From Phycisphaerales bacterium (GTDB lineage: Bacteria > Planctomycetota > Phycisphaerae > Phycisphaerales > UBA1924), in assembly GCA_029260395.1 (NCBI GenBank), contig JAJDDJ010000018.1:1-64000 (forward strand): a stretch of 64,000 nt of DNA, written 5' to 3'. Below, in pieces: positions 23,990 through 32,992 of this stretch. Positions within the stretch are counted from its first letter, which is position 1, and each line of letters starts with the position of its first letter. The position numbers and the translations under genes were made by a program. The notes beneath the pieces are model-generated. The model did no database searches. It worked only from the letters and a program-made list of their open reading frames with translations, and was not told the origin of the DNA.

Positions 23990-25177
23990 ATGGCTGACAG
24001 GATCAACAATCGGACGGCTCGGATCGCGGCGGCGGCGCTTTGGTGCATAGGTTCGGCGGCGTGCGCACAGGACTGGCAGTCCGATGCTGAGCCGATGCTG
24101 AGCAACCACTCCCAGCTCACGAGCGCTTCGATGTTCGTGAAGGCTGGCGAGGCGTACTTCAGCCCGAAGATGGACTGGATAATCTTCCAGGCGATCCCGC
24201 TGCCCGCTGAGGGCGGCGAGCCTGACGAGCACTACTCGATGTACGCCGCGCCGCTCAAGCTGGGCTCGGGCGGTGAGGCCGCGAGCATCGGCGAGCCCGT
24301 ACTGCTGAGCGCTCCCGGCTCAGCGAACACCTGCGGCTGGTTCCACCCGACCGAGGCCGGGGTCGTGCTGTTCGGATCGACGCTTGTGCCGCCGAGCGAG
24401 GACAACGTTCCCGGGTACCAGCGGGACAAGAGCAGCTACTCATGGGCGTTCCCAACGGAGATGGAGATCGTCAGCGCGAGCATGGGTTCCAAGCTGCCGC
24501 CCAAGCCGATCTTCGAGCAACCGGGCTACACCGCCGAGGGCTCGTGGTCATCGGATGGACGGTTCATTCTGTACGCGAACGTGGACGATGCTCGCAGCGA
24601 GCAGCTCGGTCGGGGCGACGCGGACCTCTGGGTGTACGACCGCGAGACCAAGGTGCGCACGCCGCTGGTGAGTGCGGAGGGGTACGACGGCGGGCCGTTC
24701 TTTGGGCCGGGCGATAAGTGGATCTGCTACCGGAGCGACCGCAAGGGTGACGACCTACTGCAGCTGTTCGCGGCGGAGCTGGCTTTCGACGACACGGGCG
24801 CGATCACGGGCATCGATCGCGAGATCGTGCTGAGCGACAACGGGGATGTGAACTGGGCACCGTTCTGGCATCCATCGGGGGAGGCTCTGATCTACACCTC
24901 TAGCGCGCACGGGCACTTCAATTACGAGGTGCTGGCGGTCGAGTTTGATCCGGACAAGGCTGCGGAGGAACTGAAGCACGCGCGAGTGACCGAGGCTGCG
25001 GGGTTTGATGGGCTGAGCGTCTTTAGCCCGGATGGCAAGTGGATGATGTGGACCTCGCAGCGTGGTGAGGGCGGATCGAGCCAGATCTGGATGGCCCGCT
25101 TCAACACGCCGGTGCTTCGCGGTAGGCTGATGCCAGCAATACCCAGGCCCGTGATGCCTGTGGATGACGGGAGCTAA
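23990..25177 (+). CDS. Exported TolB-like beta-propeller (PD40 repeat) protein
   Basis: 395 residues. An N-terminal signal (ARIAAAALWCIGSAACAQ) leads to an exported protein, possibly a lipoprotein through Cys25. Repeated PD40/WD40-like strands follow: AYFSPKMDWIIFQAIP, EGSWSSDGRFILYANVD, PFFGPGDKWICYRSDR, PFWHPSGEALIYTSS, SVFSPDGKWMMWTSQRGEGG. The pattern SPDGKW..W.S is the TolB/PD40 propeller blade. There is no peptidase domain. The ATG at 23990 is 22 bases from the divergent rluA start. It overlaps or abuts the hydrolase gene downstream. Confidence 0.85.
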   Translation: MADRINNRTARIAAAALWCIGSAACAQDWQSDAEPMLSNHSQLTSASMFVKAGEAYFSPKMDWIIFQAIPLPAEGGEPDEHYSMYAAPLKLGSGGEAASIGEPVLLSAPGSANTCGWFHPTEAGVVLFGSTLVPPSEDNVPGYQRDKSSYSWAFPTEMEIVSASMGSKLPPKPIFEQPGYTAEGSWSSDGRFILYANVDDARSEQLGRGDADLWVYDRETKVRTPLVSAEGYDGGPFFGPGDKWICYRSDRKGDDLLQLFAAELAFDDTGAITGIDREIVLSDNGDVNWAPFWHPSGEALIYTSSAHGHFNYEVLAVEFDPDKAAEELKHARVTEAAGFDGLSVFSPDGKWMMWTSQRGEGGSSQIWMARFNTPVLRGRLMPAIPRPVMPVDDGS

Positions 25178-25181
25178 CACG

Positions 25182-26678
25182 ATGCACGAGCGCAGCCGGG
25201 GGGAATCTGGCGTGGCGAGCGGCCCCGAGGCTGACGCTGGTCAGGGTCTCGCGGCGGTTGCTCTTTCGCACGTGGCGGACATGGCCCTGCCGGACATCTA
25301 CAACCGGGCGTGGTCGGAATGGCGCGATGTGCTCGAGGACCACCCGGCTGAGCCTCCCGTTGCGGGCGCTCGGGTGCTGGCGGGCTTCGGCGGCGAGAGC
25401 GTGCCCTGCAAAGTGGACCTACCGGGCGGGACGCTTTGCGCTGTGCTTGTGTGGGCCCCGGATGCCGACAACCAGTGGCGTGATGTGCGAGCGCTGGTTG
25501 AACGTGGCATCGGCGTGGTGCAACTCGGGCTTCGGGGCTGCAACGCGGGCGAGCGACCCAATCGCGACTGGGCGTGTGAAGGGTTGCGCGAAGGCTTCGA
25601 TCGCGGCGAGGATGCCGTGGCGTGGCGATTGATGCGCGCAACGGGCGACGTGGCTTCGGCGCTGCAAGGGGCGGCGGGGCTCGGCGTGCCGGTACACGCG
25701 AGGGGTCAATCGCTCGGCGGCGGGTTGATGGTGCTGGCGCTCGCGGGGCTTTCGGGCATGCCGGGAATGTCGCGCGTTGAGCGGCTTGTGCTCGAATTGC
25801 CGGGGCTCGGCGATTGGAAGTGGCGTTGGGCGCAGGCCGCCAAAGCAAGCCTTCGAGGTGGCACGGCTGGTGCCGCCGAGGGTGTCGGTGGCGGGCTCTT
25901 GGAGTATGCGGGCCGGTTCCCTGCGAGGCGCACGCAGCTGTACAACTCGCTGAGGCTTGTCGATGCAGCCCTTGCAGCGCCCAAGCTGCACCTGGCGACG
26001 CTCTGCAAGCTCGCGGTGAGCGACCCGGTGGTACCCGCCCCGGCAGCGGCTGCGGTGTTCAACGCGATCGGCGCGGACACGGGGCACAAGTGGCGGTTTG
26101 TGGTGCCGATGGGGCACAGCAATGGCGACCTTGCCAGCGCCCGTCGGCACGCTGAGTTTGAGAAGTGCTCGCTGGATTTTCTGGATCCATCGCACTCTCC
26201 ACAGGCGGGCATGCGCCGTTGGTTTGGCGCGCCCGATGGCGACGCTCCGGAAAGCACGCTGTTTGGAGAGGGTGCAGGCGCGGCGACTGAGACCGCTTCA
26301 CTGATCGCGGCGTACGAAGCTGCGGGCCGGACACTGGACGATTTGCCCTATACGGCTGAGTTTGATGCGTTCTATGAATCGGTGACCGAAGGCGGCAGTC
26401 CGAGCCGGCATGAAGTGCTGCACAGGCTTCAGGCGCTGCGCAAAGCGGGCAAGCTGCCGAGGCTTGGTAGGGCAGTGTCGCGACCCCCAGCGATCAGCGA
26501 TGAGGATGAGGCTGCTCTGGCGGAGCTGGTCGTCGGCGCCTTGGGCAAGCTCTCGCTGCGCGACCGGCTGCCTTACTCGCCCGAGTTCGATGCGATCGTT
26601 GATGGATTCAACTCGGCGGCGGGCCTTGCGCTCGGGCCGCACGATGTCTGGCGGCTGGTGGCCAAGCTGGCGAAGTAG
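25182..26678 (+). CDS. Alpha/beta hydrolase fold protein with C-terminal helical extension
   Basis: 498 residues. The first half has the esterase layout: strand and oxyanion region GTLCAVLVWAPDAD, GIGVVQLGLRGCN, and the nucleophile elbow HARGQSLGGGLMVLALAG (G-x-S-x-G-G with the Ser at about 181). A late acid (VSDPVVPA) and His (VPMGHSNGD) complete a possible triad. This resembles acetyl-xylan-esterase/cephalosporin-deacetylase-type enzymes. The C-terminal 150 residues carry repeated RLPYSPEFDAIVDGFN-like segments of unknown role. The ATG at 25182 follows GGGAG; one at 25164 overlaps the previous gene. Confidence 0.72.
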   Translation: MHERSRGESGVASGPEADAGQGLAAVALSHVADMALPDIYNRAWSEWRDVLEDHPAEPPVAGARVLAGFGGESVPCKVDLPGGTLCAVLVWAPDADNQWRDVRALVERGIGVVQLGLRGCNAGERPNRDWACEGLREGFDRGEDAVAWRLMRATGDVASALQGAAGLGVPVHARGQSLGGGLMVLALAGLSGMPGMSRVERLVLELPGLGDWKWRWAQAAKASLRGGTAGAAEGVGGGLLEYAGRFPARRTQLYNSLRLVDAALAAPKLHLATLCKLAVSDPVVPAPAAAAVFNAIGADTGHKWRFVVPMGHSNGDLASARRHAEFEKCSLDFLDPSHSPQAGMRRWFGAPDGDAPESTLFGEGAGAATETASLIAAYEAAGRTLDDLPYTAEFDAFYESVTEGGSPSRHEVLHRLQALRKAGKLPRLGRAVSRPPAISDEDEAALAELVVGALGKLSLRDRLPYSPEFDAIVDGFNSAAGLALGPHDVWRLVAKLAK

Positions 26679-26686
26679 ACCAATCA

Positions 26687-26709
26687 CACAGGTTGGACGC
26701 CCGTGCCAC
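26687..26709. repeat. Degraded copy of the REP-like hairpin repeat
   Basis: CACAGGTTGGACGCCCGTG followed by CCAC, between the hydrolase stop and the next gene. It matches the two intact hairpins at 30502-30560 at most positions, but the stem is spoiled by mismatches on the left arm. A dispersed repeat type is likely; copies elsewhere in the genome cannot be counted from here. Confidence 0.6.
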
Positions 26710-26738
26710 GAAGACCACTTGCTCTCCTACGCTCAGGC

Positions 26739-27689
26739 ATGGCAACGCAGACCCTTCGCACGCTTACGGCAGACCTGATCGACTACGCGGGGCTGTTCCC
26801 GCCGGCGACGCTGGACATGGCTGGCGCGGTCGAGCGGTACGCGCGGTACCTCCAGAGCGAAGAGGCCCCGATGCTGGGTCGGTTCATCTGCTCGGCGAGC
26901 AGGCTCGAAGAGCTGAGCGCACAAGCGGGGCTTCTCATGCCGGGGACCGCGGGGACGAGCGGGTACCCGGAGATGGCCGCAGCGGGCGAGCCGTGGCGGA
27001 TCAGCGTGGTCGCGGACCTTCCGATCGATGAGACGCTCGCGGCGATCGAGACGTTCGAGCGTTACCACAGCGAGGAAGACCACGGGCTCGCGAGGGTGGA
27101 CGCGGTCGAAGCGAAAGCGGCCGACAGCGCCGCGATCGACGAATTGATTGAGGAGATTCCCGAGGATCTGTTGCCGTTCTTCGAGGTGCCAGGGGGCATC
27201 GACGTGCGGGGCATGATCGCGGCGATCGCGGGCGAGAGCAGCCAGGGCGGAGCGGCGGCAAAGATCCGGTGCGGCGGGGTCACGCCCGATGCCATCCCGC
27301 CCAGCGCCGAGGTCGCGGCATTCATCCACGCGTGCGCGCGCGGCGGGGTGATGTTCAAGGCGACAGCGGGCCTGCACCACCCGGTGCGGGCCGAGCACGC
27401 GCTGAGCTACGAGGACGATGCACCGCGAGCGATGATGCACGGGTTTATCAATGTGTTCATGGCAGCGGCCCTGGTCAAATACGCGAAGCTGTCGCTCGAT
27501 GACACGATTGAACTGCTCGATGAAACAGACGCCGCTGCGTTCGCGTTCGAAGAGGACCGTGCGGCGTGGCGGGACCGGGAGGTCAGCCTGATCGATCTGG
27601 CGCGCAGCCGGGAGTCGTTCGCGTTGTCGTACGGCTCGTGTAGCTTCGAGGAACCGGTGGCGGATCTCAAGCAGCTTGGGTTGCTGTAG
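26739..27689 (+). CDS. Conserved-looking protein of unknown function
   Basis: 316 residues, soluble, no signal peptide. Segments DLIDYAGLFPPATLDMAGAV, AAKIRCGGVTPDAIPP, FIHACARGGVMFKATAGLHH and MMHGFINVFMAAALVKYAKL have the alternating strand/helix rhythm of a TIM-barrel-like enzyme (inference). FKATAGLHHP is a striking motif with a His pair. I do not know the family. The ATG at 26739 follows a degraded hairpin repeat; an earlier start would begin inside that repeat. Four bases separate it from the MFS gene, so probably co-transcribed. Confidence 0.72.
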   Translation: MATQTLRTLTADLIDYAGLFPPATLDMAGAVERYARYLQSEEAPMLGRFICSASRLEELSAQAGLLMPGTAGTSGYPEMAAAGEPWRISVVADLPIDETLAAIETFERYHSEEDHGLARVDAVEAKAADSAAIDELIEEIPEDLLPFFEVPGGIDVRGMIAAIAGESSQGGAAAKIRCGGVTPDAIPPSAEVAAFIHACARGGVMFKATAGLHHPVRAEHALSYEDDAPRAMMHGFINVFMAAALVKYAKLSLDDTIELLDETDAAAFAFEEDRAAWRDREVSLIDLARSRESFALSYGSCSFEEPVADLKQLGLL

Positions 27690-27692
27690 CCG

Positions 27693-29024
27693 ATGACCAA
27701 ACGCGGTTTTTTCTATGGCTGGGTGATGCTGGGCGTGGCGCTGCTGATGGCGGTGGCAACGATGCCCACCCAGACGGTTGTGATCTCGCTGTTCAACGAC
27801 TCGCTGCGAACCGCGGTCAGCCTGAACATCGAGGAACTGAGCCGGGCGTACACGATCGGAACAATCCTGGCCGCGCTGCCGCTGCCGTGGGTCGGACGGA
27901 TGGCCGACCGGTTCGGGCTCCGGATCGTCACCGCAATCGTGGCGGTTGCGTGCGCCGGTTCGCTGCTGCTGCTCACGCGGGTTACGTCGCTCTGGCAACT
28001 GACAGGGTGCTTCTTTCTGATGCGGTTTCTTGGGCAGGGCTCGCTTGGCATGCTTTCTGGGCACGTGATCGCGATGTGGTTCGAGCGCAAGCTCGGGCGT
28101 GCGCACGCGATACTCGCAGTCGCTGGCTTTGCGGGAGGCAGCGCGTTGATGCCGGCCCCAACGGCGCACCTGATCGAGACGCGCGGCTGGGTGTTCACGA
28201 TGACGCTGCTCGCGGGCCTTGTGCTGCTGCTGGTCGTGCCTGCGGTGGTGTTTGTGTTTCGCAACAAGCCCGAGGACATCGGCCAGCACCTCGATGGAGA
28301 CGCGGGCGAGCACGAGGCGCACGACACGCTTCACGGCGGCCCACCACCGCTCAAAGACCCGGCGTTCACGCGCGCTCAGGCCATGCGCACAAGGGCGTTC
28401 TGGATCCTTGTGCCGATCATGTGCGCTAACGGGCTCATCGGAACCGCGTTGCTGTTCCACATGCAGGCGATGCTGCGAAGCGTCGGGCTTGAAGGAACGG
28501 AGCTTCAAACAGCGGCGGCGATTCAGCCCTGGCCGATTTGCTTTGGCGTTGGCATGCTTATCGTCGGATGGATGGTGGACCGCTTCAAGCCACGGCACCT
28601 GATGCCCTTTGGCCCGGTGATGATGCTCATCGCGTGCGTAATCTGCCTGTCGCCGTCCATCGGCTGGGTGGACGCGGAGCACGCGGTGGGCGTGATGGGG
28701 CTGGGCATGGGTGTGTTCGGGCTATCGATGGCGGTTTCGGTCGCGGTCGGCAACCCCGCGATCGCCCGGTACTTCGGACGAACGCATCACGGGGCGATCC
28801 GCGGCAGCATCCAGCTCGCATCGGTGGCGGCGACGGGTGTTGGGCCTTGGCTCGCGGGCAAGTCTTTCAAACTCGCGGGCGATGACTTCACGCCGATCCT
28901 GGCTGTGTTCGCGATGAGCGGCGTGCCGCTGGCGATTGCGTCGCTGTTCCTTCGGCCCCCGACTCCTCCTGCGGATCCGGATCGGACGCCGGAGAGAGAC
29001 GAGATCGATCCGCCGGTATCATGA
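27693..29024 (+). CDS. Major facilitator superfamily transporter
   Basis: 443 residues with about twelve membrane helices. MFS signatures are seen: GRMADRFGLRIV (loop 2-3 motif) and the matching GWMVDRFKPRHL in the second half. The central cytoplasmic loop (EDIGQHLDGDAGEHEAHDTL) is acidic and His-rich. It is closest in feel to the oxalate/formate or monocarboxylate branch, but the substrate cannot be read. It sits between the unknown gene at 26739 and fumarylacetoacetase, so it might import or export an aromatic or organic acid (inference). Confidence 0.88.
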   Translation: MTKRGFFYGWVMLGVALLMAVATMPTQTVVISLFNDSLRTAVSLNIEELSRAYTIGTILAALPLPWVGRMADRFGLRIVTAIVAVACAGSLLLLTRVTSLWQLTGCFFLMRFLGQGSLGMLSGHVIAMWFERKLGRAHAILAVAGFAGGSALMPAPTAHLIETRGWVFTMTLLAGLVLLLVVPAVVFVFRNKPEDIGQHLDGDAGEHEAHDTLHGGPPPLKDPAFTRAQAMRTRAFWILVPIMCANGLIGTALLFHMQAMLRSVGLEGTELQTAAAIQPWPICFGVGMLIVGWMVDRFKPRHLMPFGPVMMLIACVICLSPSIGWVDAEHAVGVMGLGMGVFGLSMAVSVAVGNPAIARYFGRTHHGAIRGSIQLASVAATGVGPWLAGKSFKLAGDDFTPILAVFAMSGVPLAIASLFLRPPTPPADPDRTPERDEIDPPVS

Positions 29025-29045
29025 AAGTGCATTTGTGAATTGAGC

Positions 29046-29074
29046 CTCCTCCCCCTTCGGCGACGGGGGAGGGG
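29046..29074. repeat. GC-rich hairpin in the leader of fumarylacetoacetase gene
   Basis: CCTCCCCC (29048-29055) pairs perfectly with GGGGGAGG (29065-29072) around a nine-base loop (TTCGGCGAC), extendable by two pairs. It lies 25 bases before the ATG of the next gene. It is either a dispersed CT/GA-rich repeat or an attenuator-like structure; no T tract follows on either strand. Confidence 0.5.
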
Positions 29075-29096
29075 ACCTGAAACGGAGATGGTGGCC

Positions 29097-30500
29097 ATGC
29101 CCTACGAAATCGACGAGACACACGACCCGAAGCTCGAAAGCTGGGTGGAGAGCGCGAACGACCCAGAGACGGACTTCCCAATTCAGAACTTGCCGTTGTT
29201 TGAGCGACGAGTTGATGCCGTGGGCGGCACGTTCTCGAGTCCCTGCATCCGCATCGGGAACTTCGCGCTTGACATCATGAGTTACAACAGCATTCTCTGC
29301 GATGACACTCGCGAAGACGAGAACGAACACCCGATTCCGCCCGAAGACGAGGAAGAATTCGTCTCCGGTTTCAACGTTCATGACATGCTAGCTAACGGTG
29401 ATCCAAGACAGATTCGAAAGAAAGCATCCTGGCTGCTCCGCCGTGGAAACAAGTTACTCCAAGAGCATGAGTTCCGCGATGAGATACTCATCCCGATGGA
29501 AAAAATTATCGCCGATAGACCTCGGATCATTGGCGACTACACCGACTTCTACGCCTCGGTGCATCACGCGACAAACGTGGGCACGATGTTCCGGCCGGAC
29601 AACCCGCTGTTGCCCAACTACAAGTGGATCCCGGTTGGGTACCACGGCCGGGCTTCGAGCGTGGTGGCCAGCGGGACCCCGATCGTCCGGCCAAGCGGTC
29701 AGCTCTCACCAGCGGAAGAGGGCGGCACCCCGAGCTTCGGTCCCTGCAAGCTGCTGGACTACGAGCTTGAACTGGGGATGGTTGTCGGGCGCGGCAACGA
29801 GCTTGGTAAGCCGATCTCGGTCGCCGAAGCCGAGGAGCACATGCTGGGCGTGTGCCTGCTGAACGACTGGTCGGCGCGCGACATGCAGAAGTGGGAGTAC
29901 GTGCCGCTCGGGCCGTTCCTGGCGAAGAACTTTGCGACGAGCGTGAGCCCGTACATCGTGACGATGGAGGCGCTCGCGCCGTTCCGGTGCCCGGCGTACC
30001 GGCGGCCCGAGGGCGACCCCAGTCCGCTGCCGCACTTGTTCGATGAACGTGACCAGAAGCTCGGCGGGATCGACATCACGCTGGAGGTCCACCTGAGCAG
30101 CCAGCAGATGCGCGAGCAAGGCATGAAGCCGATTCGCCTGAGCAAGGGCAGCTTCAAGGACATGTACTGGACGCTGAGCCAGATGCTCACGCACCATGCC
30201 TCGGGCGGATGCAACATGCAGCCGGGCGACCTGCTCGGGTCGGGCACGGTTTCCGGCCCGCTGCGCGAGAACCGGGGCAGCCTGCTCGAGCTCACATGGG
30301 ACGGCGACCCGTTCTCGAACCCGCCCAAGCCATTGCCGGGCACGCAGCGGACGCCCATCAAGCTTCCCACGGGTGAAGAACGCAAGTTCCTGGCCGACGG
30401 CGACGAGGTCATCCTCAAGGGCTACTGCGAGCGGGAGGGGTTTCGGCGGATCGGCTTCGGCGAGTGCCGGGGGATCATTGAGCCGGCGGCTGTCTCTTGA
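29097..30500 (+). CDS. Fumarylacetoacetase
   Basis: 467 residues. It hydrolyses fumarylacetoacetate to fumarate and acetoacetate, the last step of tyrosine breakdown. Seen: DYTDFYASVHHATNVGTMFR (catalytic Asp and His), GYHGRASSVVASG, YELELGMVVGRGNELG (metal-binding Glu pair), LLNDWSARDMQKWEYVPLGP, LAKNFATSVSPYIVTMEAL and the late Glu in ENRGSLLELTWDG. These cover the family's active-site set. The ATG at 29097 follows a GGAG; an earlier in-frame start at 29040 falls inside the hairpin repeat. No other tyrosine-catabolism genes are in the window. Confidence 0.92.
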   Translation: MPYEIDETHDPKLESWVESANDPETDFPIQNLPLFERRVDAVGGTFSSPCIRIGNFALDIMSYNSILCDDTREDENEHPIPPEDEEEFVSGFNVHDMLANGDPRQIRKKASWLLRRGNKLLQEHEFRDEILIPMEKIIADRPRIIGDYTDFYASVHHATNVGTMFRPDNPLLPNYKWIPVGYHGRASSVVASGTPIVRPSGQLSPAEEGGTPSFGPCKLLDYELELGMVVGRGNELGKPISVAEAEEHMLGVCLLNDWSARDMQKWEYVPLGPFLAKNFATSVSPYIVTMEALAPFRCPAYRRPEGDPSPLPHLFDERDQKLGGIDITLEVHLSSQQMREQGMKPIRLSKGSFKDMYWTLSQMLTHHASGGCNMQPGDLLGSGTVSGPLRENRGSLLELTWDGDPFSNPPKPLPGTQRTPIKLPTGEERKFLADGDEVILKGYCEREGFRRIGFGECRGIIEPAAVS

Positions 30501-30501
30501 A

Positions 30502-30524
30502 CACAGGCGGGACGCCTGTGCCAC
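30502..30524. repeat. REP-like hairpin repeat, copy 1
   Basis: CACAGGCG GGA CGCCTGTG (30502-30520) is a perfect eight-pair stem with a three-base loop, followed by CCAC. It lies two bases after the fumarylacetoacetase stop region. Confidence 0.75.
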
Positions 30525-30537
30525 CAGAACCAAGAAA

Positions 30538-30560
30538 CACGGGCGGGTCGCCCGTGCCAC
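30538..30560. repeat. REP-like hairpin repeat, copy 2
   Basis: CACGGGCG GGT CGCCCGTG (30538-30556) plus CCAC. Compared with copy 1, the fourth stem pair has changed from A-T to G-C on both arms, a compensatory change. It separates the two convergent genes ending at 30500 and 30563. Confidence 0.75.
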
Positions 30561-30562
30561 GG

Positions 30563-31027
30563 TCAGAACATCCGCTGCATGAACACAACGTCGGGGTCGG
30601 GGTCGTCGTTGTAGCGAGCGCACTCGGTGAAGCCGCAGGCGCGGTAGAGCGCGTTGGCTGCGGCCCAGCGGGATGAGGTATCGAGCTTGATGACCGTGTA
30701 ATGCGGGCGTGCGAGCTCGCAGATCGCCTCGACGAGCGCCCTACCGATGCCTTGGCCGCGCACTTCGGGCAGCACGACCATGCGCTTGAGTTCGCACTCG
30801 CCGGGCAGCTCGAGCGGTCGCAGGGCAGCGGTGCCTACGGGCTCGGTGTTGGCGTTCCACGCGAGCAGCATCGCCCCTGCGGGCGGGGCGTACGCGCCGG
30901 GCAAGGAGGCAAGCTCGGCCTCGAAGCCCTGGTGGGCGAGGCTTTCATCGAGCTCGGCTTGGTAGTACCGCCAGAGCGAACGCACCGCTTCGAATTCAGC
31001 AAGCGTCGTAGCGGGCGCGAGGCGCAT
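30563..31027 (-). CDS. GNAT-family N-acetyltransferase
   Basis: 154 residues. The acetyl-CoA binding motif A is KRMVVLPEVRGQGIGRALVE (V..E.RGQGIGRAL), preceded by the beta-strand VGTAALRPLELPG and followed by NALYRACGFTECARYND, the usual motif B end. Substrate unknown. It starts four bases after the proS stop, so it is probably co-transcribed with proS. Confidence 0.9.
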   Translation of the reverse strand: MRLAPATTLAEFEAVRSLWRYYQAELDESLAHQGFEAELASLPGAYAPPAGAMLLAWNANTEPVGTAALRPLELPGECELKRMVVLPEVRGQGIGRALVEAICELARPHYTVIKLDTSSRWAAANALYRACGFTECARYNDDPDPDVVFMQRMF

Positions 31028-31031
31028 CGGC

Positions 31032-32906
31032 TTACGCCTTGGCGGCGAGGCCCCGTTCGACCTCGCTCACGCACCTGGCGACCACCTCGGCGATCGGCAC
31101 GAGGTCGCCCTTGGAATCGTCGGAGCGGAGCTTGAACTCGACCGCGCCCTCTTCGAGCGACTTGGCCCCGAGCGTGAGGCGAATGGGCAGGCCGATGAGG
31201 TCAGCGTCCTTGAACTTCACGCCGGGCCGCTCGGCGCGGTCGTCGATCAGCACGTCGATGCCCGCCTCTGACAGCTCGGCGGCAATGCGTTCGGCGTGCG
31301 CAGCGTGGTCGGCATCATCGGGCTTCATGAGCACGATGAGCACGTGGTAGGGCGCGATGGCCATGGGCCAGCGGATGCCGGCGTCGTCGTGGTTCTGCTC
31401 GATGGCAGCGGCGACGGTTCGGCTCACGCCGATGCCGTAGCAGCCCATGGTGACGGGCTGGCGCTGCTGGGCCTTATCCATCATGGCGAAGTCGAAAGCG
31501 TCGGAATACTTGGTGCCGAGCTTGAAGATGTGCGCGACCTCGATGCCCCTGCGGGCGACGAGCCTCGAGCCCGCGGCCTTGGGCGATGGGTCGCCCGGCT
31601 CGGCGTTGCGCACGCCGACGACGCGCACCGAGCAGCCGCGGCCTGCATCGGTCGCGACCTGATCGACGGGAAGCGGTGAGCCGAGATCGCGGGCCCAGTC
31701 GAAGCCGGTGACGTGGTGGTCCTTGGTGTCGGCGCCTGTGGCCCACACGCCGGTCGCAAGGCCGGTGGCGGCATCGGGATCGATGAGCAGCGTGGTGTTC
31801 GCGATGGTCGCGACGACGCGCGGGCTGACATAGCCGATGGCAAAGCCGGCTTGCTTGGCCTCTTTCTCATCGGCGAGCTGCACCGCAAAGCCGACAGCGT
31901 CGCGGACCTTGGCCTCGTTGACATCGTGGTCGCCCCGCACGACCGCGACGATCCACTTGCGGTTGCCCGCCTCGGTGTTGGAGAACACGACGCTCTTGAG
32001 CATGCCCGAGGCCTGGATGCCGAGGTGCTCGACGACCTTGTCGATGCCGGGCATTCCGGGCGTGTGGTGGTCGGTGAGCTGCTGGGCGTGGGGCGTGAAC
32101 TTCCACGGGCGCTCGCCGATCTCGCACTTCTCGACGTTGGCGGCGTAGCCGGATTTTTCGCAGATGAGGATGGTGTCCTCGCCGGTCTCGGCGTTGACCA
32201 TGAACTCGTGGCTGGCGCTGCCACCGATGGGCCCGCTCTCGGCCTCGACGATGGTGAAGTCGAGCCCGCAACGGATGAACATGCTGGTGTACGCCGCGTG
32301 CAGCCGGTCGTAGGTCTCATCGAGCCCACCCTCGCCCTCTTGGACGAGGTGGAAGGAGTAGGCGTCCTTCATCAGGAACTCACGTCCACGCAGCAGGCCG
32401 GCGCGGGGGCGGAACTCGTCGCGGAATTTGGTCTGGATCTGGTAGAGCGTGAGCGGGAACTGCTTGTAGCTGGTGATGGCGCTCTTGCACAGCTCGGTGA
32501 TGGTTTCCTCGTGCGTGGGGCCGAGGGCGGCGCGGCGGCCGTGGCGGTCTTCAAGCTGAAAGAGCAGGTCGCCGTAGGCCTCGTCGCGTTTGGTGCCTGC
32601 GTAGAGCTCCATCGGCACGAGCACGGGCAAGAAAATTTCGGCGCTGCCGGCGGCGTCCATCTCTTCGCGGACGATGTTGGCGACTTTGGTGATCGAACGC
32701 CAACCAAGGGGCAGGTAGTCGTACACGCCCGCAGCGACCTGGCGCATCAGCCCGGCCCGGAGCATCAGCTGGTGGCTCGGGACGGTTGCATCGGAGGGAG
32801 CCTCGCGGAGCGTCGGGATCAGCGTCCGAGTCCACCGGCAGATATGCCCGGCCCGATGGGCAAGGGATGAGGCGCGAGCGAAATCGTTGGTGGCGGCGGT
32901 GTTCAT
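31032..32906 (-). CDS. proS: Prolyl-tRNA synthetase (bacterial type with editing insertion)
   Basis: 624 residues. Class II core: motif 1 near GLMRQVAAGVYDYLPLGWRS, the LGPTHEETITEL substrate loop, motif 2 FRDEFRPRAGLLRGREFLMK, and motif 3 GCYGIGVSRTVAAAIEQNHD. Between motifs 2 and 3 lies the INS editing domain (about 250-430) that removes misacylated Ala, so this is the long bacterial form. The anticodon-binding domain ends the protein. I chose the ATG at 32906; upstream in-frame codons lack a ribosome binding site. It charges tRNA-Pro. Confidence 0.95.
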   Translation of the reverse strand: MNTAATNDFARASSLAHRAGHICRWTRTLIPTLREAPSDATVPSHQLMLRAGLMRQVAAGVYDYLPLGWRSITKVANIVREEMDAAGSAEIFLPVLVPMELYAGTKRDEAYGDLLFQLEDRHGRRAALGPTHEETITELCKSAITSYKQFPLTLYQIQTKFRDEFRPRAGLLRGREFLMKDAYSFHLVQEGEGGLDETYDRLHAAYTSMFIRCGLDFTIVEAESGPIGGSASHEFMVNAETGEDTILICEKSGYAANVEKCEIGERPWKFTPHAQQLTDHHTPGMPGIDKVVEHLGIQASGMLKSVVFSNTEAGNRKWIVAVVRGDHDVNEAKVRDAVGFAVQLADEKEAKQAGFAIGYVSPRVVATIANTTLLIDPDAATGLATGVWATGADTKDHHVTGFDWARDLGSPLPVDQVATDAGRGCSVRVVGVRNAEPGDPSPKAAGSRLVARRGIEVAHIFKLGTKYSDAFDFAMMDKAQQRQPVTMGCYGIGVSRTVAAAIEQNHDDAGIRWPMAIAPYHVLIVLMKPDDADHAAHAERIAAELSEAGIDVLIDDRAERPGVKFKDADLIGLPIRLTLGAKSLEEGAVEFKLRSDDSKGDLVPIAEVVARCVSEVERGLAAKA

Positions 32907-32992
32907 GGCGGGTGAGTGTAAGCCCGCAGCCGATCCCAGCGATTCGGGTAGGCTCTGCGGAACCACGGTGTCCCGAAGAAAGGCAGCCGACC

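Noticed and set aside
26733..28682. 649-codon open frame on the minus strand across the unknown gene and the MFS gene
   Set aside because: His/Arg/Gln-rich, no domain; it is an antisense by-product of GC-rich coding on the plus strand, where two well-supported genes lie.
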